Shown here piece after piece: positions 23,667 to 36,829 of a stretch of 64,000 nucleotides of DNA. Each line of letters opens with the position of its first letter. Position 1 is the first letter of the stretch. A model generated the notes under the pieces. It did no database searches and had not been told where the DNA came from. It worked only from the letters and a program-made list of their open reading frames with translations. The position numbers were made by a program, and so were the translations under genes. Origin of the DNA: Hydractinia symbiolongicarpus (Eukaryota; Cnidaria; Hydrozoa; Anthoathecata; Hydractiniidae); assembly GCF_029227915.1 (NCBI RefSeq), contig NC_079881.1, positions 29,241,501 to 29,305,500 on the forward strand. Reading direction: 5' to 3'.

Positions 23667-25535
23667 AAATAACATTCTTCTTAATTTGACAAGATTGCCG
23701 AAACTCAGCGATTACACTGTGCGCTGTGGTAGCGCTTGATTTAAGAATTAAGCTAAAGAAAGTCATTTTTCTACTGTGGACCAATCCTAGCCGTTAGCGC
23801 GCGCTGAAGAAATAGAGACAGTTTCAAATACTACATTTCACTGACTTTCTAACGGTGTCAGTCCGTTTGAGTTTCAACGGTTGGTCACATATTCGTACCA
23901 ACATGTATTTAGCGATATTTTTCTCATATTACTAGGTTGCATCGCTTTTAACAGTGAAACGATTGACTGTGGGACTAAATTGAACTGATTCTGGACTGTG
24001 ACCTAATAAATGTGATAAATGAGAAAATTGGACTCCAAGAAATAACATTCTTCTCAATTTGACATGATTGCCGGAACTCAGGGATTACACTGGGCGCTGT
24101 GGTACCACTTCATTTAAAAACTTAGATTAATAAGTCATTTTTTTACTGTGGGACCAATCCTAGCCGTTATCGCGCGCTGAAGAAATAGCGACAATTTCAA
24201 AAACTACATTTTATTGACTTTCTAATGCTGTCAGTCCGTTTGAGTTACAACGGTTGTGTCACATATTCGTACCAACATGTATTTAGCGATATTTTTTTTG
24301 ATATTACTAGGTTGCATCGCTTTTACCAATGAAACCATTGATTGTGGGACTTAATTGAACTAACTTTGGACTGTCACCTGATAAATGTGATAAAGGAGAC
24401 AATTGGACTTCAAGAAATAACATTCTTCTTAATTTGACAAGATTGCCGAAACTCAGCGATTACACTGTGCGCTGTGGTAGCGCTTGATTTAAGAATTAAG
24501 CTAAAGAAAGTCATTTTTCTACTGTGGACCAATCCTAGCCGTTAGCGCGCGCTGAAGAAATAGAGACAGTTTCAAATACTACATTTCACTGACTTTCTAA
24601 CGGTGTCAGTCCGTTTGAGTTTCAACGGTTGGTCACATATTCGTACCAACATGTATTTAGCGATATTTTTCTCATATTACTAGGTTGCATCGCTTTTAAC
24701 AGTGAAACGATTGACTGTGGGACTAAATTGAACTGATTCTGGACTGTGACCTAATAAATGTGATAAATGAGAAAATTGGACTCCAAGAAATAACATTCTT
24801 CTCAATTTGACATGATTGCCGGAACTCAGGGATTACACTGGGCGCTGTGGTACCACTTCATTTAAAGACTTAGATTAATAAGTCATTTTTTTACTGTGGG
24901 ACCAATCCTAGCCGTTATCGCGCGCTGAAGAAATAGCGACAATTTCAAAAACTACATTTTATTGACTTTCTAATGGTGTCAGTCCGTTTGAGTTACAACA
25001 GTTGTGTCACATATTCGTACCAACATGTATTTAGCGATATTTTTTTTGATATTACTAGGTTGCATCGCTTTTAACTATGAAACGATTGATTGTGGGACTT
25101 AATTGAACTAACTTTGGACTGTCACCTGATAAATGTGATAAAGGAGACAATTGGACTTCAAGAAATAACATTCTTCTTAATTTGACAAGATTGCCGAAAC
25201 TCAGCGATTACACTGTGCGCTGTGGTAGCGCTTGATTTAAGAATTAAGCTAAAGAAAGTCATTTTTCTACTGTGGACCAATCCTAGCCGTTAGCGCGCGC
25301 TGAAGAAATAGAGACAGTTTCAAATACTACATTTCACTGACTTTCTAACGGTGTCAGTCCGTTTGAGTTTCAACGGTTGGTCACATATTCGTACCAACAT
25401 GTATTTAGCGATATTTTTCTCATATTACTAGGTTGCATCGCTTTTAACAGTGAAACGATTGACTGTGGGACTAAATTGAACTGATTCTGGACTGTGACCT
25501 AATAAATGTGATAAATGAGAAAATTGGACTCTAAG
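23667..25535. repeat. 748-bp dimer higher-order repeat, 2.5 units
   Basis: Two alternating monomers repeat at exactly 748 bp: 23667/24040, 24415/24788 and a half unit at 25163. The first monomer of each pair has GACAAGATTGCCGAAAC, AATTAAGCTAAAGAAAGTC and a one-base deletion giving CGGTTGGTCACATATTCG (near 23878, 24627 and 25375). The second has GGGATTACACTGGG, GTACCACTTC and a seven-T CATTTTTTTACTG. Copies are nearly identical; differences include TTTAAAGAC near 24861 and TACAACAGTTG near 25005. Confidence 0.92.
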
Positions 25536-26239
25536 ATATGACATTCTTCTTAATTTGACGGGATTGCCGGAACTCAGCGATTACACTGGGCGCTGAGGTA
25601 TCGCTTCATTTAAAAATTTAGATAAATAAGTCATTCTTCACTGTGAGACCAATCCTAGCCGTTATCGCGCGCTGAAGAAATATCGACAGTTTCATAAACT
25701 ACATTTCATTGATTTTCTAACGGTGTCAGTCCGTTTGAGTTACTAAGGTTGGGTCACATATTCGTACCATAATGCCATTAGCGATATTTTTTTTGATAAT
25801 ACTAGGTTGCATCGCTTTTAACAATGAAACGAATGACTGTGGGACTTAATTGAACTAACTTTGGACTGTCACGTGATAAATGTGATAAATGAGACAATTG
25901 GACTCCAAGAAATAACATTCTTCCTAATTTGACGTGATTGCCGGAACTCAGCGATTTCACTGGGCGCTGTGGTAGCGCTTCATTTAAAAATTTAGATGAA
26001 TAAGTCATTTTTTACTGTGGGACCAATCCTATCCGTTATCGCGCGCTAAAAAAATAGCGACAGTTTCAAAAACTACATTTCATTGACTTTCTAACAGTGT
26101 CAGTCCGTTTGAGTTACCACGGTTTGGTCGCATACTCGTACCAATATGTATTTAGCGCTGTTTTTGTGATTTTACTAGGTTGCATCGCTTTTAACTATGA
26201 AACGATTGACTGTGGGACTTAATTGAACTAACTTTGGAC

Positions 26240-26333
26240 AATATTTAGCGATATTTTTTTTGATATTACAAGTTTGCATCGCTTTTACCAATGAAACGAT
26301 TGACTGTGGGACTTAATTGAACTAACTTTGGAC
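26240..26333. repeat. Truncated 94-bp monomer 1
   Basis: Sequence jumps from CTAACTTTGGAC directly to AATATTTAGCGATATT. About 280 bp of a standard monomer are missing, leaving the T-tract to GGAC portion. In the other five copies the first base after the junction is G. Confidence 0.9.
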
Positions 26334-26376
26334 TGTGACCTAATAAATGTGATAAATGAGAAAATTGGACTCCAAG

Positions 26377-29300
26377 AAGTAACATTCTTCTCAATTTGAC
26401 ATGATTGCCGGAACTCAGGGATTACACTGGGCGCTGTGGTACCACTTCATTTAAAAACTTAGATTAATAAGTCATTTTTTACTGTGGGACCAATCCTAGC
26501 CGTTATCGCGCGCTGAAGAAATAGCGACAGTTTCAAAAACTACATTTTATTGACTTTCTAATGGTGTCAGTCCGTTTGAGTTACAACGGTTGTGTTACAT
26601 ATTCGTACCAACGTGTATTTGGCGATATTTTTTTGATATTGCTAGGTTGCATCGCTTTTAACAATGAAACGAATGACTGTGGGACTTAATTGAACTAACT
26701 TTGGACTGTCACGTGATAAATGTGATAAATGAGACAATTGGACTCCAAGAAATAACATTCTTCCTAATTTGACGTGATTGCCGGAACTCAGCGATTTCAC
26801 TGGGCGCTGTGGTAGCGCTTCATTTAAAAATTTAGATGAATAAGTCATTTTTTACTGTGGGACCAATCCTATCCGTTATAGCGCGCTAAAAAAATAGCGA
26901 CAGTTTAAAAAACTACATTTCATTGACTTTCTAACAGTGTCAGTCCGTTTGAGTTACCACGATTTGGTGGCATACTCGTACCAATATGTATTTAGCGCTA
27001 TTTTTGTGATTTTACTAGGTTGCATCGCTTTTAACTATGAAACGATTGACTGTGGGACTTAATTGAACTAACTTTGGACGATATTTAGCGATATTTTTTT
27101 TGATATTACAAGGTTGCATCGCTTTTACCAATGAAACGATTGACTGTGGGACTTAATTGAACTAACTTTGGACTGTGACCTAATAAATGTGATAAATGAG
27201 AAAATTGGACTCCAAGAAATAACACTCTTCTCAATTTGACATGATTGCCGGAACTCAGGGATTACACTGGGCGCTGTGGTACCACTTCATTTAAAATCTT
27301 AGATTAGTAAGTCATTTTTTACTGTGGGACCAATCCTAGCCGTTATCGCGCGCTGAAGAAATAGCGACAGTTTCAAAAACTACATTTTATTGACTTTCTA
27401 ATGGTGTCAGTCCGTTTGAGTTACAACGGTTGTGTCACATATTCGTACCAACGTGTATTTAGCGATATTTGTTTGATATTACTAGGTTGCATCGCTTTTA
27501 ATAATGAAATGATTGACTGTGGGACTTAATTGAACTAACTTTGGAATGTGACCTAATAAATGTGATAAATAAGAAAATTGGACTCCTAGAAATAACATTC
27601 TTCTCAATTTGACATGATTGCCGGAACTCAGCGATTACACTCGGCGCTGTGGTAGCACTTCATTTAAAAACTAAGATTAATAAGTCATTTTTTACTGTGG
27701 GACCAATCCTAGCCGTTATCGCGCGCTAAAGAAATATCGACAGTTTCATAAACTACATTTCATTGACTTTCTATCGGTGCCAGTCCGTTTGAGTTACAAC
27801 GGTTGGGTCACCTATTCGTACCAACATGTGTTTAGCGATAATTTTCTGATATTACTAGGTTGCATCGCTCTTAACAATGAAACGATTGACTGTGGGACTT
27901 AATTGAACTAACTTTGGACTGTGACCTGATAAATGTGATAAATGAGACAATTGGACTCTAAGATATGACATTCTTCTTAATTTGACGGGATTACCGGAAC
28001 TCAGCGATTACACTGGGCGCTGAGGTATCGCTTCATTTAAAAATTTAGATGAATAAGTCATTTTTTACTGTGGGACCAATCCTATCCGTTATCGCGCGCT
28101 AAAAAAATAGCGACAGTTTCAAAAACTACATTTCATTGACTTTCTAACAGTGTCAGTCCGTTTGAGTTACAACGGTTTGGTCGCATACTCGTACCAACAT
28201 GTATTTAGCGCTATTTTTGTGATTTTACTAGGTTGCATCGCTTTTAACTATGAAACGATTGACTGTGGGACTTAATTGAACTAACTTTGGACTGTCACCT
28301 GATAAATGTGATAAAGGAGACAATTGGACTCCAACAAATAACATTCTTCTTAATTTGACATGATTGCCGAAACTAAGCGATTACACTGGGCGCTGGGGTA
28401 GCGCTTCTTTTAAAAATTTAGGTTAATAAGTCATTTTTTACTGTGGGACCAATCCTAGCCGTTAGCGCGCGCTGAAGAAATAGAGACAGTTTCAAATGCT
28501 ACATTTCAATGACTTTCTAACGGTGTCAGTCCGTGTGAGTTTCAACGTTTGGGTGACATATTCGTACCAACATGTATTTCGCGATATTGTTCTCATATTA
28601 CTAGGTAGCATCGCTTTTAACAGTGAAACGATTGACTGTGGGACTAAATTGAACTGATTTTGGACTGTGACCTTATAAATGCTATAAGTGAGCCAACTGG
28701 ACTCCAAGAAATAACATTCTTCTTAATTTGACGTGATTGCCGGATTCAGCAACTACGCTGGGCGCAGTGGTAGCACTTCTTTTAAAAATTTAGGTTAATA
28801 AGTCATTTTTTACTGTGGGACCAATCCTAGCCGTTATTGCGCGCTGAAGAAATAGCCACAGTTTTAAAGCTACATTTTATTGACTTTTTAACGGTGTCAG
28901 TCCGTTTGAGTTACATCAGTTGGGTCAAATATTCGTACCAACATGTATTTAGCAATATTTTTTTTAATATTACTAGGTTGCATCGCTTTTAACAACGAAA
29001 CGATTGACTGTGGGACTTAATTGAACTAACTTTGGACTGTGACCTAATAAATGTGATAAATGAGAAAATTGGACTCCAAGAAATAACATTCTTCTCAATT
29101 TGACGGGATTGCCGGAACTCAGCGATTACACTGGGCGCTGTGGTAGCGCTTCATTTACAAATTTAGATAAATAAGTCATTCTTTAGTGTTGGACCAATCC
29201 TAGCCGTTAGCGCGCGCTGAAATAATAGAGCCAGTTTCAAATACTACATTTCACTGACTTTCTAACGGTGTCAGTCCGTTTGAGTTTCAACAGTTGGGTC

Positions 29301-32300
29301 ACATATTCGTACCAACATGTATTTAGCGATATTTATCTGATATTACTAGGTTGCATCGCTTTTAACAGTGAAACGATTGACTGTGGAACTTAATTGAACT
29401 AACTTTGGACTGTGACCTGATAAATTTGATAAATGAGACAATTGGATTCCAAGAAATAACATTCTTCTTAATTTGACGTGATTGCCGGAACTCAGCGATT
29501 ACACTGGGCGCTGTGGTAGCGCTTTAAATAAAAATTAAGATAAAAAAGTCATTTTTTACTGTGGGACCAATCCTAGGCGTTATCACGCGCTGAAGAAACA
29601 TCGACAGTTTCAAAAACTACATTTCATTGATTTTCTAACGGTGTCAGTCCGTTTGAGTTACTAAGGTTGGGTCACATATTCGTACCATAATGCATTTAGC
29701 GATATTTTTTTTTGATATTACTAGGTTGCATCGCTTTTAACAATGAAACGAATGACTGTGGGACTTAATTGAACTAACTTTGGACTGTCACGTGATAAAT
29801 GTGATAAATGAGACAATTGGAGTCCAAGAAATAACATTCTTCCTAATTTGACGTGATTGCCGGAACTCAGCGATTTCACTGGGCGCTGTGGTAGCGCTTC
29901 TTTTAAAAATTTAGGTTAATAAGTCATTTTTTACTGTGGGACCAATCCTAGCCGTTATTGCGCGCTGAAGAAATAGCCACAGTTTCAAAAACTACACTTT
30001 ATTGACTTTTTAACGGTGTCGGTCCGTTTGAGTTACAACGGTTGGGTCAAATATTTGTACCAACATGTATTTAGCAATATTTTTCTTAATATTACTAGGT
30101 TGCATCGCTTTTAACAACGAAATGATTGACTGTGGGACTTAATTGAACTAACTTTGGACTGTGACCTAATAAATGAGATAAATGAGAAAATTGGACTCCA
30201 AGAAATAACATTCTTCTCAATTTGACGGGATTGCCGGAACTCAGCGATTACACTGGGCGCTGTGGTAGCGCTTCATTTAAAAATTTTAGATAAATAAGTC
30301 ATTCTTTAGTGTTCGCCAATCCTAGACGTTATTGCGCGCTCAAGAACTATCGACAGTTTCATAAACTACAATTCATTGACTTTCTAACGGTGTCAGTCCG
30401 TTTGAGTTGCAACGGTTGGGTCACATGTTCGTACCAACATGTATTTAGCGATATTATTTTTGATATTTCTAGCTTGCATCGATTTTAACAATGAAACGAA
30501 TGATTGTGGGACTTAATTGAACTAACTTTGGACTGTGACCTGATAAATTTGATAAATGAGACAATTGGACTCCAAGAAATAACATTCTTCTTAATTTGAC
30601 GTGATTGCCGGAACTCAGCGATTGCACTGGGCGCTGTGGTAGCGGTTCATTTAAAAATTTAGATAAATAAGTCATTCTTTACTGTGGGACCAATCCTAGA
30701 CGTTTTCGCGCGCTGCAGAAATATCGACAGTTTCATAAACTACATTTCATTGACATTCTAACGGTGTCAGTCCGTTTGAGCTACAACGGTTGGGTCACAT
30801 ATTCGTACCAACATGTATTTAGCGATATTGTTTTTGATATTACTAGGTTGCATCGCATTTAACAATGAAACGAATGATTGTGGGATTTAATTGAACTAAC
30901 TTTGGACTGTGACCTGATAAATGTTATAAATTAGACAATTGGACTCCAAGAAATAACATTCTTCTTAATTTGACGTGATAGCCGCAACTCAGCGATTACA
31001 CTGGGCGCTGTTATAGCGCTTCATTTAAAAATTAAGATAAATAAGTCATTCTTTACTGTGAGACCAATCCTAGCCGTTATCGCGCGCTGAAGAAATATCG
31101 ACAGTTTCATAAACTACATTTCATTGACTTTCTAAGGGTGCCAGTCCGTTTGAGTTACAACGGTTGGGTCACATATTCGTACCAACATGTATTTATTGAT
31201 ATTTTTTGATATTACTAGGTTGCATCGCTTTTAACAATGAAACGATTGACTGTGGGACTTAATTGAACTAACTTTGGACTGTGACCTAATAAATGTGATA
31301 AATGAGAAAATTGGACTCCAAGAAATAACATTCTTCTGAATTTGACATGTTTGCCGTAACTCAGCGAATACACTGGGCGCTGTGGTTTTGCTTCATTAAA
31401 AAATTTAGATAAATAAGTCATTCTTTACTGTGAGACCAACCCTAGCCGTTATCGCGCGCTGAAAAAATATCAAAAGTTTCATAAACTACATTTCATTGAC
31501 TTTCTAACGGTGCCAGTCCGTTTGAGTTACAACGGTTGGGTCACATATTCGTACCAACATGTATTTAGCGATATTTGTTTTGATATTACTAGGTTGCATC
31601 GCTTTTAACAATAAAACGAATGACTGTGGGACTTAATTGAACTAACTTTGGACTGTGACCTAATAAATGTGATAAATGGGAAAATTGGACTTCAAGAAAT
31701 AACATTCTTCTCAATTTGACATAATTGCCGGAACTCAGCGATTACACTGGGCGCTGTGGTAGCACTTCAATTAAAAATTTAGATAAATAAATCATTCTTT
31801 ACTGTGGGACCAATCCTATCCGTTATCGCGCGCAAAAAAATAGCAACAGTTTTAAAAACTACATTTCATTGACATTCTAACGGTGTCAGTCCGTTTGAGT
31901 TACGACGGTTTGGTCGCATACTCGTACCAACATGTATTTAGCGCTATTTTTCTAATATTACTAGGTTGCATCGCTTTTAACTATGAAACGATTGACTGTG
32001 GGACTTAATTGAACTACCTTTGGACTGTGACCTGATAAATGTGATAAATGGGACAATTGGACTCCAAGAAATAACATTCTTCTTAATTTGACGTGATTGC
32101 CGAAACTCAGCGATTGCACTGGGCGCTGTGGTAGCGCTTCAATTATAAATTAAGATAAAAAAGTCATTCTTTACTGTGGGACCAATCCTAGACGTTATCG
32201 CGCGCTGAAGAACTATCGACAGTTTCATAAACTACATTTCATAGACTTTCTAATGGTGTCAGTCCGTTTGAGTTACAACGGTTGGGTCACATATTCGTAC

Positions 32301-32356
32301 CAACATGTATTTAGCGATATTTTTTTTGAGATTACCAGCTTGCATCGCTTTTAACA
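26377..32356. repeat. 6-kb duplicated segment, copy 1 (offset 10,452 then 10,080 bp)
   Basis: Monomer anchors: 26377, 26750, 27217, 27590, 27963, 28336, 28709, 29081, 29454, 29829, 30203, 30577, 30951, 31323, 31697 and 32069. Each, except 28709, has a partner in 36830-42436. The offset is 10,452-10,453 bp up to 28336 and 10,080-10,081 bp from 29081 onward, so one monomer is missing in copy 2. Diagnostic shared words include CTCGGCGCTGTGG, ACTCCAACAAATAAC, TGATAGCCGCAACTCAG, CTGTTATAGCGC, GTGGTTTTGCTTC and TTCAATTATAAATTAAG. Confidence 0.88.
27080..27173. repeat. Truncated 94-bp monomer 2
   Basis: Same junction as the unit at 26240: GGAC followed by GATATTTAGCGATATT. It also carries GATATTACAAGG and TTTTACCAATGAAACG, which are shared with its sister copies. 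Confidence 0.9.
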
Positions 32357-32442
32357 ATGAAATGATTGACTGTGGGACTTAATTGAACTAACTTTGGACT
32401 GTGACCTAATAAATGTGATAAATAAGAAAATCGGACTCATAG
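27963..32442. repeat. Area C monomers with many distinct subtypes
   Basis: Twelve monomers, each distinguishable from its neighbours, so this stretch behaves as a long higher-order unit rather than a run of one subtype. The 28709 monomer (CCGGATTCAGCAACTACGCTGG) has no second copy. Spacings are 371-375 bp throughout. Short reading frames here only follow the repeat. Confidence 0.88.
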
Positions 32443-33519
32443 AAATAACATTCTTCTCAATTTGACATGATTGCCGGAACTCAGCGATTACACTGGGCGC
32501 TGTGGTAGCACTTCATTTAAAAACCTAGATTAATAAGTCATTTCTTACTGTGGGACCAATCCTAGCCGTTATCGCGCGCTGAAGAAATATCGACAGTTTC
32601 ATAAACTACATTTCATTGACTTTCTATCGGTGCCAGTCCGTTTGAGTTACAACGGTTGGGTCACCTATTCGTACCAACATGTGTTTAGCGATAATTTTCT
32701 GATATTACTAGGTTGCATCGCTTTTAACAATGAAACGATTGACTGTGGGACTTAAATGAACTAACTTTGGACTGTGACCTGATAAATGTGATAAATGAGA
32801 CAATTGGACTCTAAGATATGACATTCTTCTTAATTTGACGGGATTGCCGGAACTCAGCGATTACACTGGGCGCTGAGGTATCGCTTCATTTAAAAATTTA
32901 GATAAATAAGTCATTCTTCACTGTGAGACCAATCCTAGCCGTTATCGCGCGCTGAAGAAATATCGACAGTTTCATAAACTACATTTCATTGACTTTCTAA
33001 CGGTGTCAGTCCGTTTGAGTTACTAAGGTTGGGTCACATATTCGTACCATAATGCCATTAGCGATATTTTTTTTGATAATACTAGGTTGCATCGCTTTTA
33101 ACAATGAAACGAATGACTGTGGGACTTAATTGAACTAACTTTGGACTGTCACGTGATAAATGTGATAAATGAGACAATTGGACTCCAAGAAATAACATTC
33201 TTCCTAATTTGACGTGATTGCCGGAACTCAGCGATTTCACTGGGCGCTGTGGTAGCGCTTCATTTAAAAATTTAGATGAATAAGTCATTTGTTAATGTGG
33301 GACCAATCCTATCCGTTATCGCGCGCTAAAAAAATAGCGACAGTTTCAAAAACTACATTTCATTGACTTTCTAACAGTGTCAGTTCGTTTGAGTTACCAC
33401 GGTTTGGTCGCATACTCGTACCAATATGTATTTAGCGCTGTTTTTGTGATTTTACTAGGTTGCATCGCTTTTAACTATGAAACGATTGACTGTGGGACTT
33501 AATTGAACTAACTTTGGAC

Positions 33520-33613
33520 GATATTTAGCGATATTTTTTTTGATATTACAAGGTTGCATCGCTTTTACCAATGAAACGATTGACTGTGGGACTTAATTGA
33601 ACTAACTTTGGAC
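33520..33613. repeat. Truncated 94-bp monomer 3
   Basis: Identical junction (GGAC/GATATTTAGCG) and identical length. It lies in the 32816-34780 block that copies 25536-27500. Confidence 0.9.
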
Positions 33614-34358
33614 TGTGACCTAATAAATGTGATAAATGAGAAAATTGGACTCCAAGAAGTAACATTCTTCTCAATTTGACATGATTGCCGGAACTCAGGG
33701 ATTACACTGGGCGCTGTGGTACCACTTCATTTAAAAACTCAGATTAATAAGTCATTTTTTACTGTGGGACCAATCCTAGCCGTTATCGCGCGCTGAAGAA
33801 ATAGCGACAGTTTCAAAAACTACATTTTATTGACTTCTAATGGTGTCAGTCCGTTTGAGTTACAACGGTTGTGTCACATACTCGTACCAACGTGTATTTA
33901 GCGATATTTTTTTGACATTACTAGGTTGCATCGATTTTAACAATGAAACGAATGACTGTGGGACTTAATTGAACTAACTTTGGACTGTCACGTGATAAAT
34001 GTGATAAATGAGACAATTGGACTCCAAGAAATAACATTCTTCCTAATTTGACGTGATTGCCGGAACTCAGCGATTTCACTGGGCGCTGTGGTAGCGCTTC
34101 ATTTAAAAATTTAGATGAATAAGTCATTTTTTACTGTGGGACCAATCCTATCCGTTATAGCGCGCTAAAAAAATAGCGGCAGTTTCAAAAACTACATTTC
34201 ATTGACTTTCTAACAGTGTCAGTCCCTTTGAGTTACCACGGTTTGGTCGCATACTCGTACCAATATGTATTTAGCGCTATTTTTGTGATTTTACTAGGTT
34301 GCATCGCTTTTAACTATGAAACGATTGACTGTGGGACTTAATTGAACTAACTTTGGAC

Positions 34359-34452
34359 GATATTTAGCGATATTTTTTTTGATATTACAAGGTTGCATCG
34401 CTTTTACCAATGAAACGATTGACTGTGGGACTTAATTGAACTAACTTTGGAC
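34359..34452. repeat. Truncated 94-bp monomer 4
   Basis: Identical junction and length, in the second compound unit of the 32816-34780 block. Confidence 0.9.
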
Positions 34453-35572
34453 TGTGACCTAATAAATGTGATAAATGAGAAAATTGGACTCCAAGAAATA
34501 ACATTCTTCTCAATTTGACATGATTGCCGGAACTCAGGGATTACACTGGGCGCTGTGGTACCACTTCATTTAAAAACTTAGATTAGTAAGTCATTTTTTA
34601 CTGTGGGACCAATCCTAGCCGTTATCGCGCGCTGAAGAAATAGCGACAGTTTCAAAAACTACATTTTATTGACTTTCTAATGGTGTCAGTCCGTTTGAGT
34701 TACAACGGTTGTGTCACATATTCGTACCAACGTGTATTTAGCGATATTTTTTTGATATTACTAGGTTGCATCGCTTTTAACAATGAAACGATTGACTGTG
34801 GGACTTAATTGAACTAACTTTGGACTGTGACCTGATAAATGTGATAAATGAGACAATTGGACTCTAAGATATGACATTCTTCTTAATTTGAAGGGATTGC
34901 CGGAACTCAGCGATTACACTGGGCGCTGAGGTATCGCTTCATTTAAAAATTTAGATAAATAAGTCATTCTTCACTGTGAGACCAATCCTAGCCGTTATCG
35001 CGCGCTGAAGAAATATCGACAGTTTCATAAACTACATTTCATTGACTTTCTAACGGTGTCAGTCCGTTTGAGTTACTAAGGTTGGGTCACATATTCGTAC
35101 CATAATGCCATTAGCGATATTTTTTTTGATAATACTAGGTTGCATCGCTTTTAACAATGAAACGAATGACTGTGGGACTTAATTGAACTATCTTTGGACT
35201 GTCACGTGATAAATGTGATAAATGAGACAATTGGACTCCAAGAAATAACATTCTTCCTAATTTGACGTGATTGCCGGAACTCAGCGATTTCACTGGGCGC
35301 TGTGGTAGCGCTTCATTTAAAAATTTAGATGAATAAGTCATTTGTTACTGTGGGACCAATCCTATCCGTTATCGCGCGCTAAAAAAATAGCGACAGTTTC
35401 AAAAACTACACTTCATTGACTTTCTAACAGTGTCAGCGTGTTTGAGTTACCACGGTTTGGTCGCATACTCGTACCAATATGTATTTAGCGCTGTTTTTGT
35501 GATTTTACTAGGTTGCATCGCTTTTAACTATGAAACGATTGACTGTGGGACTTAATTGAACTAACTTTGGAC

Positions 35573-35666
35573 GATATTTAGCGATATTTTTTTTGATATT
35601 ACAAGGTTGCATCGCTTTTACCAATGAAACGATTGACTGTGGGACTTAATTGAACTAACTTTGGAC
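35573..35666. repeat. Truncated 94-bp monomer 5
   Basis: Identical junction and length, inside a further duplication that starts at 34869. Confidence 0.9.
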
Positions 35667-36829
35667 TGTGACCTAATAAATGTGATAAATGAGAAAATTG
35701 GACTGCAAGAAGTAACATTCTTCTCAATTTGACATGATTGCCGGAACTCAGGGATTACACTGGGCGCTGTGGTACCACTTCATTTAAAAACTTAGATTAA
35801 TAAGTCATTTTTTACTGTGGGACCAATCCTAGCCGTTATCGCGCGCTGAAGAAATAGCGACAGTTTCAAAAACTACATTTTATTGACTTTCTAATGGTGT
35901 CAGTCCGTTTGAGTTACAACGGTTGTGTCACATATTCGTACCAACGTGTATTTAGCGATATTTTTTTGATATTACTAGGTTGCATCGCTTTTAATAATGA
36001 AATGATTGACTGTAGGACTTAATTGAACTAACTTTGGACTGTGACCTAATAAATGTGATAAATAAGAAAATCGGACTCATAGAAATAACATTCTTCTCAA
36101 TTTGACATGATTGCCGGAACTCAGCGATTTCACTGGGCGCTGTGGTAGCACTTCATTTAAAAACCTAGATTAATAAGTCATTTCTTACTGTGGGACCAAT
36201 CCTAGCCGTTATCGCGCGCTGAAGAAATATCGACAGTTTCATAAACTACATTTCATTGACTTTCTATCGGTGCCAGTCCGTTTGAGTTACAACGGTTGGG
36301 TCACCTATTCGTACCAACATGTGTTTAGCGATAATTTTCTGATATTACTAGGTTGCATCGCTTTTAACAATGAAACGATTGACTGTGGGACTTAATTGAA
36401 CTAACTTTGGACTGTGACCTGATAAATGTGATAAATGAGACAATTGGACTCTAAGATATGACATTCTTCTTAATTTGACGGGATTGCCGGAACTCAGCGA
36501 TTACACTGGGCGCTGAGGTATCGCTTCATTTAAAAATTTAGATAAATAAGTCATTCTTCACTGTGAGACCAATCCTAGCCGTTATCGCGCGCTGAAGAAA
36601 TATCGACAGTTTCATAAACTACATTTCATTGACTTTCTAACGGTGTCAGTCCGTTTGAGTTACTAAGGTTGGGTCACATATTCGTACCATAATGCCATTA
36701 GCGATATTTTTTTTGATAATACTAGGTTGCATCGCTTTTAACAATGAAACGAATGACTGTGGGACTTAATTGAACTAACTTTGGACTGTCACGTGATAAA
36801 TGTGATAAATGAGAAAATTGGACTCCAAG

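Larger units (their letters stand above)
25536..27500. repeat. 2-kb duplicated segment, copy 1 (offset 7,280 bp)
   Basis: Matches 32816-34780 at an offset of 7,280 bp (7,279 after a 1-bp deletion near 33835). Both copies contain two 840-bp compound blocks. The copies diverge after GCATCGCTTTTAA near 27500: ATAATGAAATG here, CAATGAAACG in copy 2. Confidence 0.85.
25536..27962. repeat. Area C start: 840-bp compound repeat with truncated units
   Basis: Anchors lie at 25536, 25910, 26377, 26750, 27217 and 27590. The repeating block is 840 bp: one monomer of about 373 bp, then a 467-bp interval made of a normal monomer plus a 94-bp truncated unit. It is seen at 25910 and 26750. Subtype marks are GGACTCTAAGATATGAC, GTCACGTGATAAATG, TTCCTAATTTGACG, TAGATGAATAAG, GCGCTAAAAAAATAGCG and CCAATATGTATTTAGCG. 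Confidence 0.9.
32816..34780. repeat. 2-kb duplicated segment, copy 2 (offset 7,280 bp)
   Basis: Monomer anchors at 32816, 33190, 33657, 34029 and 34496. Differences from copy 1 include CATTTGTTAATGTGG near 33287, CAGTTCGTTTG near 33381 and TTGACTTCTAATGG near 33832. Part of it is copied again further on: 34869-35990 matches 32816-33937 at an offset of about 2,053 bp, and 36083-36810 matches 32443-33170 at an offset of 3,640 bp. Confidence 0.85.
32443..36829. repeat. Area C middle: nested re-duplications
   Basis: Anchors: 32443, 32816, 33190, 33657, 34029, 34496, 34869, 35243, 35710, 36083 and 36456. Three overlapping offsets (7,280, 3,640 and about 2,053 bp) explain almost all of it as copies of 25.5-27.5 kb or of itself. 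The 32443 and 36083 monomers share AAAATCGGACTCATAG, GATTAATAAGTCATTTCTTAC, TTTCTATCGGTGCCAG and GTGTTTAGCGATAATT. Confidence 0.85.

Noticed and set aside
25802-26008. 68-codon minus-strand frame, also at 26642, 33082, 33921, 35135, 37094 and related ones at 30469, 31215, 40549 and 59047
   Set aside because: These follow subtypes that happen to lack stops on that strand. They keep the reading frame because the DNA is duplicated, not because of protein constraint; substitutions fall in all codon positions.
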